Made by a program: the position numbers and the translations under genes
Part shown: positions 8,952-17,186 of the stretch, in pieces
Layout of the letters: each line of letters starts with the position of its first letter
How positions within the stretch are numbered: position 1 is the first letter of the stretch
Notes under the pieces: model-generated
Told to the model about the DNA's origin: nothing
The model's database searches: none
Seen by the model: the letters and a program-made list of their open reading frames with translations, nothing else
DNA from: Bacteroides sp.
GTDB lineage: Bacteria > Bacteroidota > Bacteroidia > Bacteroidales > Muribaculaceae
Direction: 5' to 3'
Assembly (NCBI GenBank): GCA_014801955.1
Contig: JAAVDE010000041.1
Coordinates: forward strand, 1-64,000
DNA: 64,000 nucleotides

Positions 8952-10544
8952 ATGCTTGACCGCCTTATCAGTGCCGACCAAAGCGCCCTGCTCTGGTTTA
9001 ACGGCTACCACACTCCGCTGCTGGATTCGGTTATGATGACCATAACGGGAAAGTGGACGTGGGTGCCGCTATATGTTATTTTGGTGGGGATTCTGTTTTG
9101 GCGCTGCGGCTGGCGGCGCGCGCTGGTCATGCTGGCAGGGATTGCGCTGACAATTACGCTGAGCGACCAGATTTGCGCTTCGTGGCTGCGCCCGATGGTC
9201 GGGCGGCTGCGCCCGGCCGACCCGCTGAATCCGCTGTCGGCGATGGTTCAGACGGTCGGGGGCTATTGCCCGCGGTCGGGAAGTTTTCCGTCGTGTCATG
9301 CGGCCAACACGTTTGCGTTGGCAACGTTTCTGAGCCTGGCGCTGAGAATGAGGCCGATGACGTGGTTTTTGTTCGTGTGGGCCACGGTGGTTTGCTGGTC
9401 GCGGCTCTATCTGGGCGTTCATCATCCGGGCGATATTCTTGCGGGCGCGGCTATCGGCTCGGCAATTGCCGCGGGCGTATTTTTTGCGGCGTCGAAGATT
9501 CGCTTCGGTCGCCGCGGGGCTGCGGCCATAGCTGCAGCGGTGCTTGCGGTCGGCCCGGCAGGCGCACAGAAGTTTGAATGGGGCGGCGAGTTCGGCGCAT
9601 TTTTCGACAACCGCGAGGGTAACGCCGTTCACACGGCGGCGGAGACCTATTTTCTGACGCGTCTGGCGCCGGAAATCGGAGTGTCGTTCAACGGCGGCGA
9701 GCATCGGGTCATGGGCGGAGCGGTTTACACGCAGCCCATCGGCTGCGAATGGGATGGCCACGTTATTTCGCCGACGCTATATTACCGCTACGAGGGGAAG
9801 CGCTTCAGCGGTTCGCTGGGCATGTTTCCGCGGCGGCAGCTGATTCGGCGCCTGCCGGAGTATCTGGTCAGCGATTCGACGCGCTATTTTCAGAATAACC
9901 TGCGCGGGGCGCTGCTTCAATATCAGACGGGGCTGGGGTTCATGGAATTTATTTGTGACTGGCGCGGAATGCAGACCACCAGGCGCAGAGAGGCTTTTGC
10001 GGTTATCCTGACCGGCGAATACCGCCATCCGGGCGGGCTGCTGCGGGCCGGGGGCACGGCGATGCTCAATCATCTGGCAAAGGTTAAGAACGCGCCGGCC
10101 GACCAGTTCGTTGTTGACAACATGATTGTTAACCCCGCGGTTGGCGTTGATTTCGCGGGGCTGCTCAGGCCGTGGAAGAACTGGAAGGAGCTTGAGCTCT
10201 CAGTTGGCCCGCTGGCATCGCTGACGCGCGACCGCGCCGACAACCGCTGGCGCAGCGCGGTCGGCGTGCGCGCCGAGCTGAGTGCCCGGTTTTGGCGCAT
10301 CGGGCTGCGCAACGTTGCGTGGGCGGGCAATGCTCCGCTGTTTCCGCTCTATGGCCGGTTCGGTGCGCAGCTGAGCGAGGGTGAGCCTTTTTATGAGTCG
10401 AGCTGGTATAACCGCACGGAGGTATCGGCCCTGTTGCTGCGGTGGCGCAACATCGTTGATTTGCGCGCAGAACTGGATTTCCATTGGGCCGACCGCTCGG
10501 ACTTTATGTTTTATCAGAGAATACTTTTAACCGTTACGATATAA
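8952..10544 (+). CDS. PAP2 phosphatase fused to an outer-membrane beta-barrel protein
   Basis: One 530-residue frame joins two proteins that normally work in different membranes. Residues 1-180 form a multi-pass PAP2/lipid phosphatase with the three motifs: R80-x6-R87-P88 (Arg replaces the usual Lys), P113-S-C-H116, and S150-R151-x5-H157-x3-D161. Residues 183-205 look like an internal signal peptide: a basic n-region (KIRFGRR), an Ala-rich hydrophobic core, and a GPAGA|Q site. Residues 206-530 are rich in alternating strands and end in RILLTVTI, like an outer-membrane barrel. PAP2 enzymes of this type dephosphorylate lipid A, undecaprenyl-PP or phosphatidate. I infer that the internal segment could be cut by signal peptidase to release the barrel. 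A fused pair of genes that lost a stop codon is the simpler alternative. The nitroreductase gene follows after 15 bp. Confidence 0.85.
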   Translation: MLDRLISADQSALLWFNGYHTPLLDSVMMTITGKWTWVPLYVILVGILFWRCGWRRALVMLAGIALTITLSDQICASWLRPMVGRLRPADPLNPLSAMVQTVGGYCPRSGSFPSCHAANTFALATFLSLALRMRPMTWFLFVWATVVCWSRLYLGVHHPGDILAGAAIGSAIAAGVFFAASKIRFGRRGAAAIAAAVLAVGPAGAQKFEWGGEFGAFFDNREGNAVHTAAETYFLTRLAPEIGVSFNGGEHRVMGGAVYTQPIGCEWDGHVISPTLYYRYEGKRFSGSLGMFPRRQLIRRLPEYLVSDSTRYFQNNLRGALLQYQTGLGFMEFICDWRGMQTTRRREAFAVILTGEYRHPGGLLRAGGTAMLNHLAKVKNAPADQFVVDNMIVNPAVGVDFAGLLRPWKNWKELELSVGPLASLTRDRADNRWRSAVGVRAELSARFWRIGLRNVAWAGNAPLFPLYGRFGAQLSEGEPFYESSWYNRTEVSALLLRWRNIVDLRAELDFHWADRSDFMFYQRILLTVTI

Positions 10545-10559
10545 AAAAAGACAGAGAAT

Positions 10560-11087
10560 ATGACAAACCTGCAACAGCTGCTGATTGAACGGCGTTCGAT
10601 CAGAAAATATACGGACCAACCGCTCAGCCCCGAGACCGTTAAAACGATTCTTGAGGCCGGACTGCTTTCGCCGACCGGCAAGAATTGCCGCGCCTGGCAT
10701 TTCATTGCCGTCGAGGAGCCGACGATGCTCGAACGCCTGGCTCAGTGCAAGAGCTCGGGCGCACTGCCCGTTGGTCGCTGCAAGTTGGCCGTAGTCGTTG
10801 CCTGCGACGTTACGGAATCGGCAACCTGGATTGAAGATGCGTCAATCGCCGCGGCCTATATGATGCTGCAGGCCCGCGAACTCGGAATCGGCTCCTGCTG
10901 GATTGAGGTTAACGGGCGTCTGGCCGAAGATGGCACCCCGGCGGAAGACGTTGTCAGCGAGCTGCTGGGCATGCCCGAGCAGGTTCAGCCGCTCTGCATC
11001 CTTGCGATGGGCTACCCCGACGAGGAGCGCCAGCCGCAAAACACCGAGAAGCTGCGCTGGGAGAACGTTCATATCGGCCAATTCTGA
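10560..11087 (+). CDS. Nitroreductase family flavoprotein
   Basis: FMN-dependent NAD(P)H oxidoreductase of 175 residues. The N-terminal FMN-binding signature is ERRSIRKYTDQPL (about 9-21), followed by LEAGLLSPTGKNCRAWHFIAV; the C-terminal ARELGIGSCWIEV region and a closing GYPDEE are typical of small Bacteroidota nitroreductases. The physiological substrate is not predictable. Its stop overlaps the next start by one base, so translation is probably coupled. Confidence 0.92.
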   Translation: MTNLQQLLIERRSIRKYTDQPLSPETVKTILEAGLLSPTGKNCRAWHFIAVEEPTMLERLAQCKSSGALPVGRCKLAVVVACDVTESATWIEDASIAAAYMMLQARELGIGSCWIEVNGRLAEDGTPAEDVVSELLGMPEQVQPLCILAMGYPDEERQPQNTEKLRWENVHIGQF

Positions 11088-11809
11088 TGCGCGTCAGCTT
11101 TATCGGCGCCGGCAACGTTGCAACGCGCTTTGCCGAGCGCCTCGAAGAGTGCGGAGTCGAGGTCGTTCAGATGTGTTCGCGCACGCTGACGCCGGTTTCG
11201 GAACTTGACCCCACAGCGGTCGATGCGGTTATCATTGCCGTCAGCGACGACGCCATCGCCCCGATTCTCGATTCGATACCGTCGGCGGGCGGTGCTGTGT
11301 GGCTCCACACGGCGGGTTCGGTCGGCATCGACATTTTCGACCCGGCGAAGTTTCCGCGCCGCGGCATTCTCTATCCGCTGCAGACCATGTTGAAAGCGAG
11401 CGAGGCCGACTGGTCGAAGGTTCCGCTGCTGGTCGAGGGCGACCCGCTGGCCGGCGAGCTGGCGCGGCTGATGTCGCCGTCGGTTGCCGAGCTGGACTCC
11501 GAATCGCGGCGCCGGCTCCATGCGGCAGCGGTTATTTGCTGCAACATGGCAATGTATCTTTGGTCGCTCTCGGAGGAGCTGACCGACCGGGCGGGCCTGG
11601 ACTTCGACATGTTGCGCCCGCTGATTGAACTGACGGCTCGGCGCGCGCAGGAAATGAGCCCCGCGGCGGCCATGACCGGGCCGGCCAAGCGCGGCGACGA
11701 GCAAACGATGCGCAAGCACCTGGCGGCGCTCCCGGCGGAAATCGGCGAGGTTTATAAGTTTCTGTCAAATAAAATGCTACAACAGTTTCACCCTGAAATT
11801 CAGCTATGA
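11087..11809 (+). CDS. Rossmann-fold DUF2520 protein
   Basis: A 240-residue protein with an N-terminal NAD(P)-binding fold (MRVSFIGAGNVATRFAERL; the GxGNxA loop is at 7-12) and a helical C-terminal DUF2520 domain (SRRRLHAAAVICCNMAMYL..., about 145-240). The family resembles 6-phosphogluconate/ketopantoate-type dehydrogenases but its reaction is not established. It overlaps the nitroreductase stop by 1 nt and the KdsC-like start by 4 nt (ATGA). Confidence 0.88.
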   Translation: MRVSFIGAGNVATRFAERLEECGVEVVQMCSRTLTPVSELDPTAVDAVIIAVSDDAIAPILDSIPSAGGAVWLHTAGSVGIDIFDPAKFPRRGILYPLQTMLKASEADWSKVPLLVEGDPLAGELARLMSPSVAELDSESRRRLHAAAVICCNMAMYLWSLSEELTDRAGLDFDMLRPLIELTARRAQEMSPAAAMTGPAKRGDEQTMRKHLAALPAEIGEVYKFLSNKMLQQFHPEIQL

Positions 11810-12324
11810 TACCATATGATCTCAAGAAGCTCCGCGCGTTCGTTTTCGACGTTGACGGAGTTTTGTCGCCCAACATGGTGCCCATCGACGCCGACGGCGC
11901 TCCGGCACGCATGGCCAACGTTAAAGACGGCTATGCGATGCAGCTGGCCGTTAAACACGGCTATAAGCTCTGCATCCTGACCGGCGCCGACACCGAGTCG
12001 GTTCGCCGACGCTATAGCCTTTTGGGCATACAGGATATATTTTTGAAGGCGGGCAACAAGCTGCCGATTTTTGAGCAGTGGGTGGCCGACAACGGCCTGG
12101 AGTTCGAGCAGGTTGCCTACTGCGGCGACGACGTGCCCGACATTCTTTGCATGAGGCGCGCGGGGCTGAGCATCGCGCCGGCCGACGCCTCGACCGATGC
12201 CAAGGAGGCGGCCAAATACGTTTCGCCGATAGCCGGGGGCCACGGCATTGCGCGCGACTTGATTGAGGAAACCATGCGTGCCCAAGGGCAATGGCTCCAT
12301 GTTGACACGGCCTATGGATGGTAA
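11806..12324 (+). CDS. KdsC-like HAD phosphatase (Kdo-8-phosphate phosphatase)
   Basis: HAD-superfamily phosphatase of 172 residues without a cap domain, as in KdsC, which removes phosphate from Kdo-8-P in lipopolysaccharide inner-core synthesis. The nucleophile motif FDVDGVLS has Asp15 and Asp17; LTGAD is motif II, Lys in KAGNK is motif III, and CGDDVPD supplies the motif IV acids. Other HAD-IIIC enzymes use related sugar phosphates, so the substrate is inferred from length and family likeness. Confidence 0.88.
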   Translation: MIPYDLKKLRAFVFDVDGVLSPNMVPIDADGAPARMANVKDGYAMQLAVKHGYKLCILTGADTESVRRRYSLLGIQDIFLKAGNKLPIFEQWVADNGLEFEQVAYCGDDVPDILCMRRAGLSIAPADASTDAKEAAKYVSPIAGGHGIARDLIEETMRAQGQWLHVDTAYGW

Positions 12325-12880
12325 GCGCTACGTTTTGGCCAGCGGCTCGCCGCGGCGCCGCGAGCTGCTGGGAATGCTCGACGTTGAGTTTCGGGTCGAC
12401 ACGTCGCGCTCGGTCGACGAGGTAGTGCCCCCTACCCTGCCGGCTGCCGAGGTGCCGGCATATCTATCGCGCCTGAAGGCGCAGCCCTATATGGCCGGGT
12501 TAGAGCCGGACGAGATTCTGATTACGGCCGACACGGTTGTTATTCTCGACGACCGCGTTATCGGCAAGCCGAAAGGCGCCGACGACGCGCGCCGCATTTT
12601 ACGCTCGCTGGCAGGCCGGACCCACAGGGTCGTTACCGGGGTCAGCATAGGCCGCCCCGACGGCTCGCTCGAAACCTTTTCAGACACTACGGAGGTGGAC
12701 TTCGACGAGCTGACCGACGCCGACATCGATTACTATGTTGAGAACTACCGCCCGCTGGACAAGGCCGGCGCCTACGGCATTCAGGAATGGATCGGCGCGG
12801 CGGCGGTGAAGGGTATCCGCGGGTCGTTCTATAACGTTATGGGGCTGCCGGTCCACAGGCTTTTCCTGGCGCTCAGGTAG
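12314..12880 (+). CDS. maf: Maf-family nucleotide pyrophosphatase
   Basis: House-cleaning nucleoside triphosphate pyrophosphatase of the Maf family. The N-terminal signature LASGSPRRRELL comes just after the start; ADTVVILDDRVIGKP and the later KAGAYGIQEW are the catalytic and base-recognition segments. With the start at 12314 the gene overlaps the KdsC-like stop by 11 bases and encodes 188 residues; an ATG at 12299 is also possible. Its 3' end overlaps the convergent miaA gene by 52 bp, and no terminator hairpin is seen there. Confidence 0.93.
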   Translation: MDGKRYVLASGSPRRRELLGMLDVEFRVDTSRSVDEVVPPTLPAAEVPAYLSRLKAQPYMAGLEPDEILITADTVVILDDRVIGKPKGADDARRILRSLAGRTHRVVTGVSIGRPDGSLETFSDTTEVDFDELTDADIDYYVENYRPLDKAGAYGIQEWIGAAAVKGIRGSFYNVMGLPVHRLFLALR

Positions 12881-13695
12881 GTCAGCTGCTTTTTTGCGTA
12901 GACGCGGGTGTTTTTTTGGATGCGGGCAATGGCCGTCGGGAGGTCCCAGACGCCGTCGAAATAGGCAAACAGCTCCTTGAAGCCCACGGTGTTGAGCGAA
13001 TTGAGGTTACGCAGGGGGTAGACGTTTCGTGCTTCGTCGACCATGCCGTCGGCAACCATTTTTTCGACGCGGCGGTTGATGCGGTCGAAGAGTTCGGCGC
13101 GGGGCGGCTCAAGAACTGAGAGCCTGACGCGGAAGGGGCGCTGCTTGCGGCGCCCGGTGCGGAGGGCCGACACGGGGCTGCCGCTCTGGCGAATGATTTC
13201 GAGGGCATGGACCAGGCGACGATGGTTGTTGGGGTCGGCCTGGGCGAGATAGGCGGGGTCGAGGCGCTGCAGTTCGCGGCGCACCCCTTCGATACCCTCG
13301 CGCTGGAAGAAGTCGAGGGTTTCAGCACGCACCGATTCGGAAATCGTTGGCAATTCGTCGAGGCCGACGAGCAGGGCGTTGATATACATCATTGAGCCGC
13401 CGCAGACAACCACCTGGTCCAGGCCGCGGCTCTCCATGTCGGCAATCAGGCGCAGCGCGTCCTGCTCGAAACACGCGGCTGAATAGTAGTCGGTGAGTTC
13501 GAGCGACTGAACCAGATGGTGGGGCACACGCGCGAGTTCCTCGGGCGTGGGGCAGGCGGTGGTTATCGGAATATGGCGATAAATCTGGCGCGAGTCGGCT
13601 GAGATTATTTCGCAGCCAAGGCTCTCGGCCAGATTTATGGCGGCAACGGTTTTGCCTGATGCGGTCGGGCCGGTAACGACGTTAACGGTCAGCAT
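12829..13695 (-). CDS. miaA: tRNA dimethylallyltransferase
   Basis: Transfers a dimethylallyl group to A37 of tRNAs reading UNN codons. The P-loop GPTASGKT is at residues 9-16, then SADSRQIYR and the DDY-like substrate region; 288 residues, a little shorter than many homologues. The ATG at 13695 starts just before the P-loop strand and overlaps the cupin gene stop by 14 bases; an in-frame upstream extension is not needed. Last gene of the seven-gene minus-strand operon. Its last 17 codons lie antisense to the end of maf. Confidence 0.95.
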   Translation of the reverse strand: MLTVNVVTGPTASGKTVAAINLAESLGCEIISADSRQIYRHIPITTACPTPEELARVPHHLVQSLELTDYYSAACFEQDALRLIADMESRGLDQVVVCGGSMMYINALLVGLDELPTISESVRAETLDFFQREGIEGVRRELQRLDPAYLAQADPNNHRRLVHALEIIRQSGSPVSALRTGRRKQRPFRVRLSVLEPPRAELFDRINRRVEKMVADGMVDEARNVYPLRNLNSLNTVGFKELFAYFDGVWDLPTAIARIQKNTRVYAKKQLTYLSARKSLWTGSPITL

Positions 13696-14119
13696 AGACC
13701 GACCAGTCGACCCAGTTAGACGAGGGCCAGCGCCAGGAGTCGAGGAGCGCAACGGGCAGCTGCTTGTCGGACCACACCTGGAGAATAGAGCCGGGCTCGG
13801 TTGCCTTGATGCAGTTGGCGTAGCCCTTGGGAACGCAGAGAACTTCGCTCTTTTTGTCGGAAATATGGAAGATTTCGGGCTTGAGGTCGGGCGAGGGGTT
13901 CTCCCAGTCGTCGATTTTGACGAAGGCCATTACGAAGCCGCCGCGGACGCAGTGGAACCACTTGCGCTCGTTTTGGTGGCCGTGCCATCCGCGAACAACA
14001 GTGTGGTCGGGATGATGAATAGTATAGGTTCGCTCAACGCCCTCGAGGTGGAAGTCATTGAGGGATATGATTGTTCCGCGGTGGTCAACGAAAATTTCGC
14101 CGGGGATAGATGTTACCAT
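13682..14119 (-). CDS. RmlC-like cupin, dTDP-sugar epimerase/isomerase family
   Basis: A 145-residue single-domain cupin resembling dTDP-4-dehydrorhamnose 3,5-epimerase and the WxcM/FdtA sugar ketoisomerases: VRGWHGHQNERKWFHCVRGG is the first cupin motif (histidine-rich) and VLCVPKGYANCIKA the second. Nucleotide-sugar modification is plausible, but no other deoxysugar gene lies nearby. It sits 9 bp after rsgA and overlaps miaA by 14 bp. Confidence 0.8.
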   Translation of the reverse strand: MVTSIPGEIFVDHRGTIISLNDFHLEGVERTYTIHHPDHTVVRGWHGHQNERKWFHCVRGGFVMAFVKIDDWENPSPDLKPEIFHISDKKSEVLCVPKGYANCIKATEPGSILQVWSDKQLPVALLDSWRWPSSNWVDWSVYADR

Positions 14120-14128
14120 AAAGTCGAT

Positions 14129-15073
14129 TTATCTGTATTTTTGATTTGATTGAGTAGCGTCGTTGGTCAGAATGGAGAGATAGGAGGCATAGCGGCTTTG
14201 GGCGATGCGATGGTCGTTGAGCGCGCGGATAACCGCGCATCCGGGCTCGCCCTCGGTGTGGGTGCAGTTGGAAAAGCGGCAGTTGCGCGACTCCTCGAAG
14301 ATTTCGGGGAAAAAGTGGCCGACCTCGTATTTGTCGAAGTCGAGAGTTCCGAAGCCGCGAACGCCGGGCACGTCGATCAGGCGTCCGCCGCCGGGGAGGT
14401 CATACATGTGGGAGGAGGTCGTCGTGTGGGTTCCCGAGTCGGTTGCGTCGCTAACGGCAGCCGTCGCGGCGGCAGCGCCGGGAATGAGGGCATTTATGAT
14501 GCTCGATTTGCCAACGCCGGAGTTGCCGGAGAGGAGCGAGGTTTGGCCGGCAAGAAGCTCGCGCAGGGTGTCGAGCCCCTGGCCGGTGCGGACGCTGGTC
14601 AGCACGACCGGATAGCCCACGGTTCGGTAGAGATTGGCCACGGCCTCGAGCAGGGCGACGTCGTCGGGCTCGGTCAGGAGGTCGATTTTGTTGATAACGA
14701 GCATTGCGGGAATGTCGTAGGCCTCGGCGGTTGCGAGGAAACGGTCGATGAAGGTGGTCGACGTTTCGGGATGGACGAGCGTTGCAACGAGGATTGCGCG
14801 GTCAATGTTGGCGGCGAGTATGTGGCTTTCCTTGCTGAGGTTCGATGCGCGGCGTATAATGTAGTTGCGGCGGGGTTCGATTGCCGTTATGTAGGCGATT
14901 TCGCCGTCGGAGGCATGGGTGAACACGACGCGGTCGCCCACGGCGACGGGGTTCGTTGTTCGGATTCCTTTAATGCGCAGGTTCCCCTTGGCGGCGCAGA
15001 GCACCGGGCTGTCGGCGCCGTCGGGCAGAACTTCATAGCGGCTGCCGAGGTTTGAGATAACAAGACCGGTCAT
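14129..15073 (-). CDS. rsgA: Small-subunit ribosome biogenesis GTPase RsgA
   Basis: Circularly permuted GTPase acting in 30S maturation. The order of motifs shows the permutation: G4 NKID at 128-131 comes before the P-loop GNSGVGKS at 183-190 and G3 DVPG at 234-237. An OB-fold precedes them, and a C-terminal zinc knuckle follows with C265, C270, H272 and C279. 314 residues, normal length. It starts directly after the stop of the DUF721 gene, with no gap. Confidence 0.97.
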   Translation of the reverse strand: MTGLVISNLGSRYEVLPDGADSPVLCAAKGNLRIKGIRTTNPVAVGDRVVFTHASDGEIAYITAIEPRRNYIIRRASNLSKESHILAANIDRAILVATLVHPETSTTFIDRFLATAEAYDIPAMLVINKIDLLTEPDDVALLEAVANLYRTVGYPVVLTSVRTGQGLDTLRELLAGQTSLLSGNSGVGKSSIINALIPGAAAATAAVSDATDSGTHTTTSSHMYDLPGGGRLIDVPGVRGFGTLDFDKYEVGHFFPEIFEESRNCRFSNCTHTEGEPGCAVIRALNDHRIAQSRYASYLSILTNDATQSNQKYR

Positions 15074-15370
15074 TCAGTGAATAATAAGTTCGGTTATAAC
15101 GCCGGGAGCGCCGGCAAATTCGTTGAGAGAGTCAATCAGCGAGGAGCGCATGAACATGAGGTCGGCCTTGACGGCGGCCGAGGAGATGAAAACATGGATT
15201 GCGCCCGACTCGGTCACATAGCGGCGCGTTGTCAGCGCATTGACGCCGGGGCCAACAACGTTGACCCAGTTGGTCAGCGCCCTATAGCGGGCCGCGTCGG
15301 CCTGATGGCCGGAGCGGGCAAAGACCTCGTTGATGATGTCGCCTATAGGCTGGGCTTCAGTCTTTTTCAT
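15074..15370 (-). CDS. DUF721 (DciA-like) protein
   Basis: A 98-residue basic/helical DUF721 protein. The family includes DciA, a loader or partner of the replicative helicase in bacteria that lack DnaC. Visible core: ALTNWVNVVGPGVNALTTRRYV, then an amphipathic strand-helix unit. A place directly behind recF (14-bp overlap) is common for this family and supports a replication or repair role. Confidence 0.85.
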   Translation of the reverse strand: MKKTEAQPIGDIINEVFARSGHQADAARYRALTNWVNVVGPGVNALTTRRYVTESGAIHVFISSAAVKADLMFMRSSLIDSLNEFAGAPGVITELIIH

Positions 15371-16472
15371 TGGAGGAGTGGAGAGGAGTGAAGTTACCGC
15401 TGCTCACCTCCCAGAGGCGATAGTCGCCGCCGGAGCGGGCCATTATTTCGTCGAGGTGGGAGCGGTTGGTGTCGGTAATGAAAATCTGGCCGAACGCCGG
15501 GTCGCCGACGAGCTGAACAATGCGCTCAACGCGCGTTGCGTCGAGTTTGTCGAAAATATCGTCGAGCAGCAACAGGGGCTTCATGCCGGTAGCTTCGGCC
15601 AGGAACTCATATTGCGCCAGGCGCAGGGCTATGACAAAGGTTTTGCACTGGCCCTGGGAGCCGGTGCGGCGCATTTCCATGCCGTTGAGGGTGAGTTCGA
15701 TGTCGTCGCGATGCGGGCCGGCGGAGGTGTGGCGCAGCGCAAAGTCGCGGGCGGCGTGGTCGGCCATCATCGCCGAATATGACTCGGCGCGGGCAAGCTG
15801 GGAAACGTAGGTCAGCCCCGGAGTTTCGCCTTCGCCGCTGATGCGCTCATAGAACTTGCGGAAAATAGGCAGCAGGCGCTCGACCCAGCGGGTGCGCGCC
15901 TGCGTAATATAGATAGCCGCAGGTTCCATCATCGCCTCGATGGCCTCGAACATGGCCGGGTCGGAGATGGAGTCCTTCAGCAGGCGGTTGCGCTGCTCGA
16001 GGCCGTGGGCGTAGCGGATGAGGGCGTCGAGATAGCGGGCGTCGCCCTGGCTGATTACCATGTCCATCCAGCGGCGGCGCTCGTCGGGGCTTTCGCGAAC
16101 GAGGTCAACGTCGGCGGGCGACACCATTACCAGCGGAAACGCGCCGATGTGTTCCGACAGTTTCTGATATTCCTTGCCCTTGCGTTTGAGGCTCTTGCGC
16201 TTGCCCTCGGCCAGGCCGAGAGTCAGGTCTTCGTCGACTCCGCGGCGCTCATAGGATGCCTTTACCAGGGCAAACTGCTCGCCGGTACGAATCAACATCG
16301 AGTCGGGCACCCGACAGAAGCTCTTGGTGAAGCTGAGCGTGAAAATTGCGTCGAGCAGGTTGCTCTTGCCCATGCCGTTATGGCCCAGCAGGCCGTTGAC
16401 CTTGGGCGAGAACTCCAAGCGCGCGCGCCCGATATTCTTGAAGTTATCTATTGCGAGCGAGCGGAGGAGCAT
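15357..16472 (-). CDS. recF: DNA replication/repair ATPase RecF
   Basis: SMC-like ATPase that binds gapped DNA with RecOR. Walker A GHNGMGKS is at residues 30-37, the ABC-type signature TSAGPHRDDIELTL lies in the C-terminal half, and Walker B is PLLLLDDIFDKLD. 371 residues, normal. Its ATG overlaps the pyrH stop (ATGA). Confidence 0.96.
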   Translation of the reverse strand: MLLRSLAIDNFKNIGRARLEFSPKVNGLLGHNGMGKSNLLDAIFTLSFTKSFCRVPDSMLIRTGEQFALVKASYERRGVDEDLTLGLAEGKRKSLKRKGKEYQKLSEHIGAFPLVMVSPADVDLVRESPDERRRWMDMVISQGDARYLDALIRYAHGLEQRNRLLKDSISDPAMFEAIEAMMEPAAIYITQARTRWVERLLPIFRKFYERISGEGETPGLTYVSQLARAESYSAMMADHAARDFALRHTSAGPHRDDIELTLNGMEMRRTGSQGQCKTFVIALRLAQYEFLAEATGMKPLLLLDDIFDKLDATRVERIVQLVGDPAFGQIFITDTNRSHLDEIMARSGGDYRLWEVSSGNFTPLHSSNEKD

Positions 16473-17185
16473 CAGCCTTCGTAGACGTAGGTTCCGATGG
16501 GTTCGCCGGCAAGAACCTTGTTGAGATTGCCGGGGGTGTCCATGTCGAACACGATAATCGGGAGCTTGTTCTCCTTGCAGAGGGCGGTGGCGGTAATGTC
16601 CATCACCTTCAGGCCGCGGGCGATTACGTCGTTGTATGTTATGCGGTCAAACTTGGTTGCAGAGGGGTCCTTCTCGGGGTCGGCAGTGTAGATTCCGTCA
16701 ACTCGGGTGCCCTTCAGCATAACGTCGGCCTCGACTTCGATTCCGCGAAGGGCGGAGCCGGTGTCGGTCGTGAAGAACGGGTTGCCGGTTCCGCACGAGA
16801 GGATTGCAACGCGACCGGCCTCGAGGGCGCGGATGGCTTTCCACTTGCTGTAGTGCTCGCCGATGGGGTGCATTGCGATTGCGGTAAACACGTCGGCAGG
16901 CTGGCCGATGGCTTCGAGCGCGGAGCTCAGAGCCAGCGAGTTGATAACGGTTGCGAGCATACCCATCTGGTCGCCCTTAACGCGGTCGAAGCCGCGCGAG
17001 GCACCCTGGAGGCCGCGGAAAATGTTGCCGCCGCCGATAACGATAGCTACCTGCAGGCCGGAGTCAACGGCCTCTTTAATCTGCGAGGCATATTGAGCAA
17101 GACGCTCGGAGTCGATGCCCTGCTTTTGCTGAGCGGCGAGGCTTTCGCCGCTCAGCTTTAGCAGAACGCGTTTGAATTTGCGCAT
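16472..17185 (-). CDS. pyrH: UMP kinase
   Basis: Amino-acid-kinase-fold enzyme making UDP from UMP. The start at 17185 gives the family N-terminus (MRKFKRVLLKLSGE) and 237 residues; the longer frame would run into the upstream gene. IGGGNIFRG and the C-terminal TGNPFFTTDT segment carry nucleotide and phosphate contacts. It begins one base after the stop of the TPR lipoprotein gene. Confidence 0.97.
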   Translation of the reverse strand: MRKFKRVLLKLSGESLAAQQKQGIDSERLAQYASQIKEAVDSGLQVAIVIGGGNIFRGLQGASRGFDRVKGDQMGMLATVINSLALSSALEAIGQPADVFTAIAMHPIGEHYSKWKAIRALEAGRVAILSCGTGNPFFTTDTGSALRGIEVEADVMLKGTRVDGIYTADPEKDPSATKFDRITYNDVIARGLKVMDITATALCKENKLPIIVFDMDTPGNLNKVLAGEPIGTYVYEG

Positions 17186-17186
17186 G

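Noticed and set aside
13696..13752. Longer N-terminus for MiaA
   Set aside because: The extra residues are unlike the family, and the true frame starts just before the P-loop.
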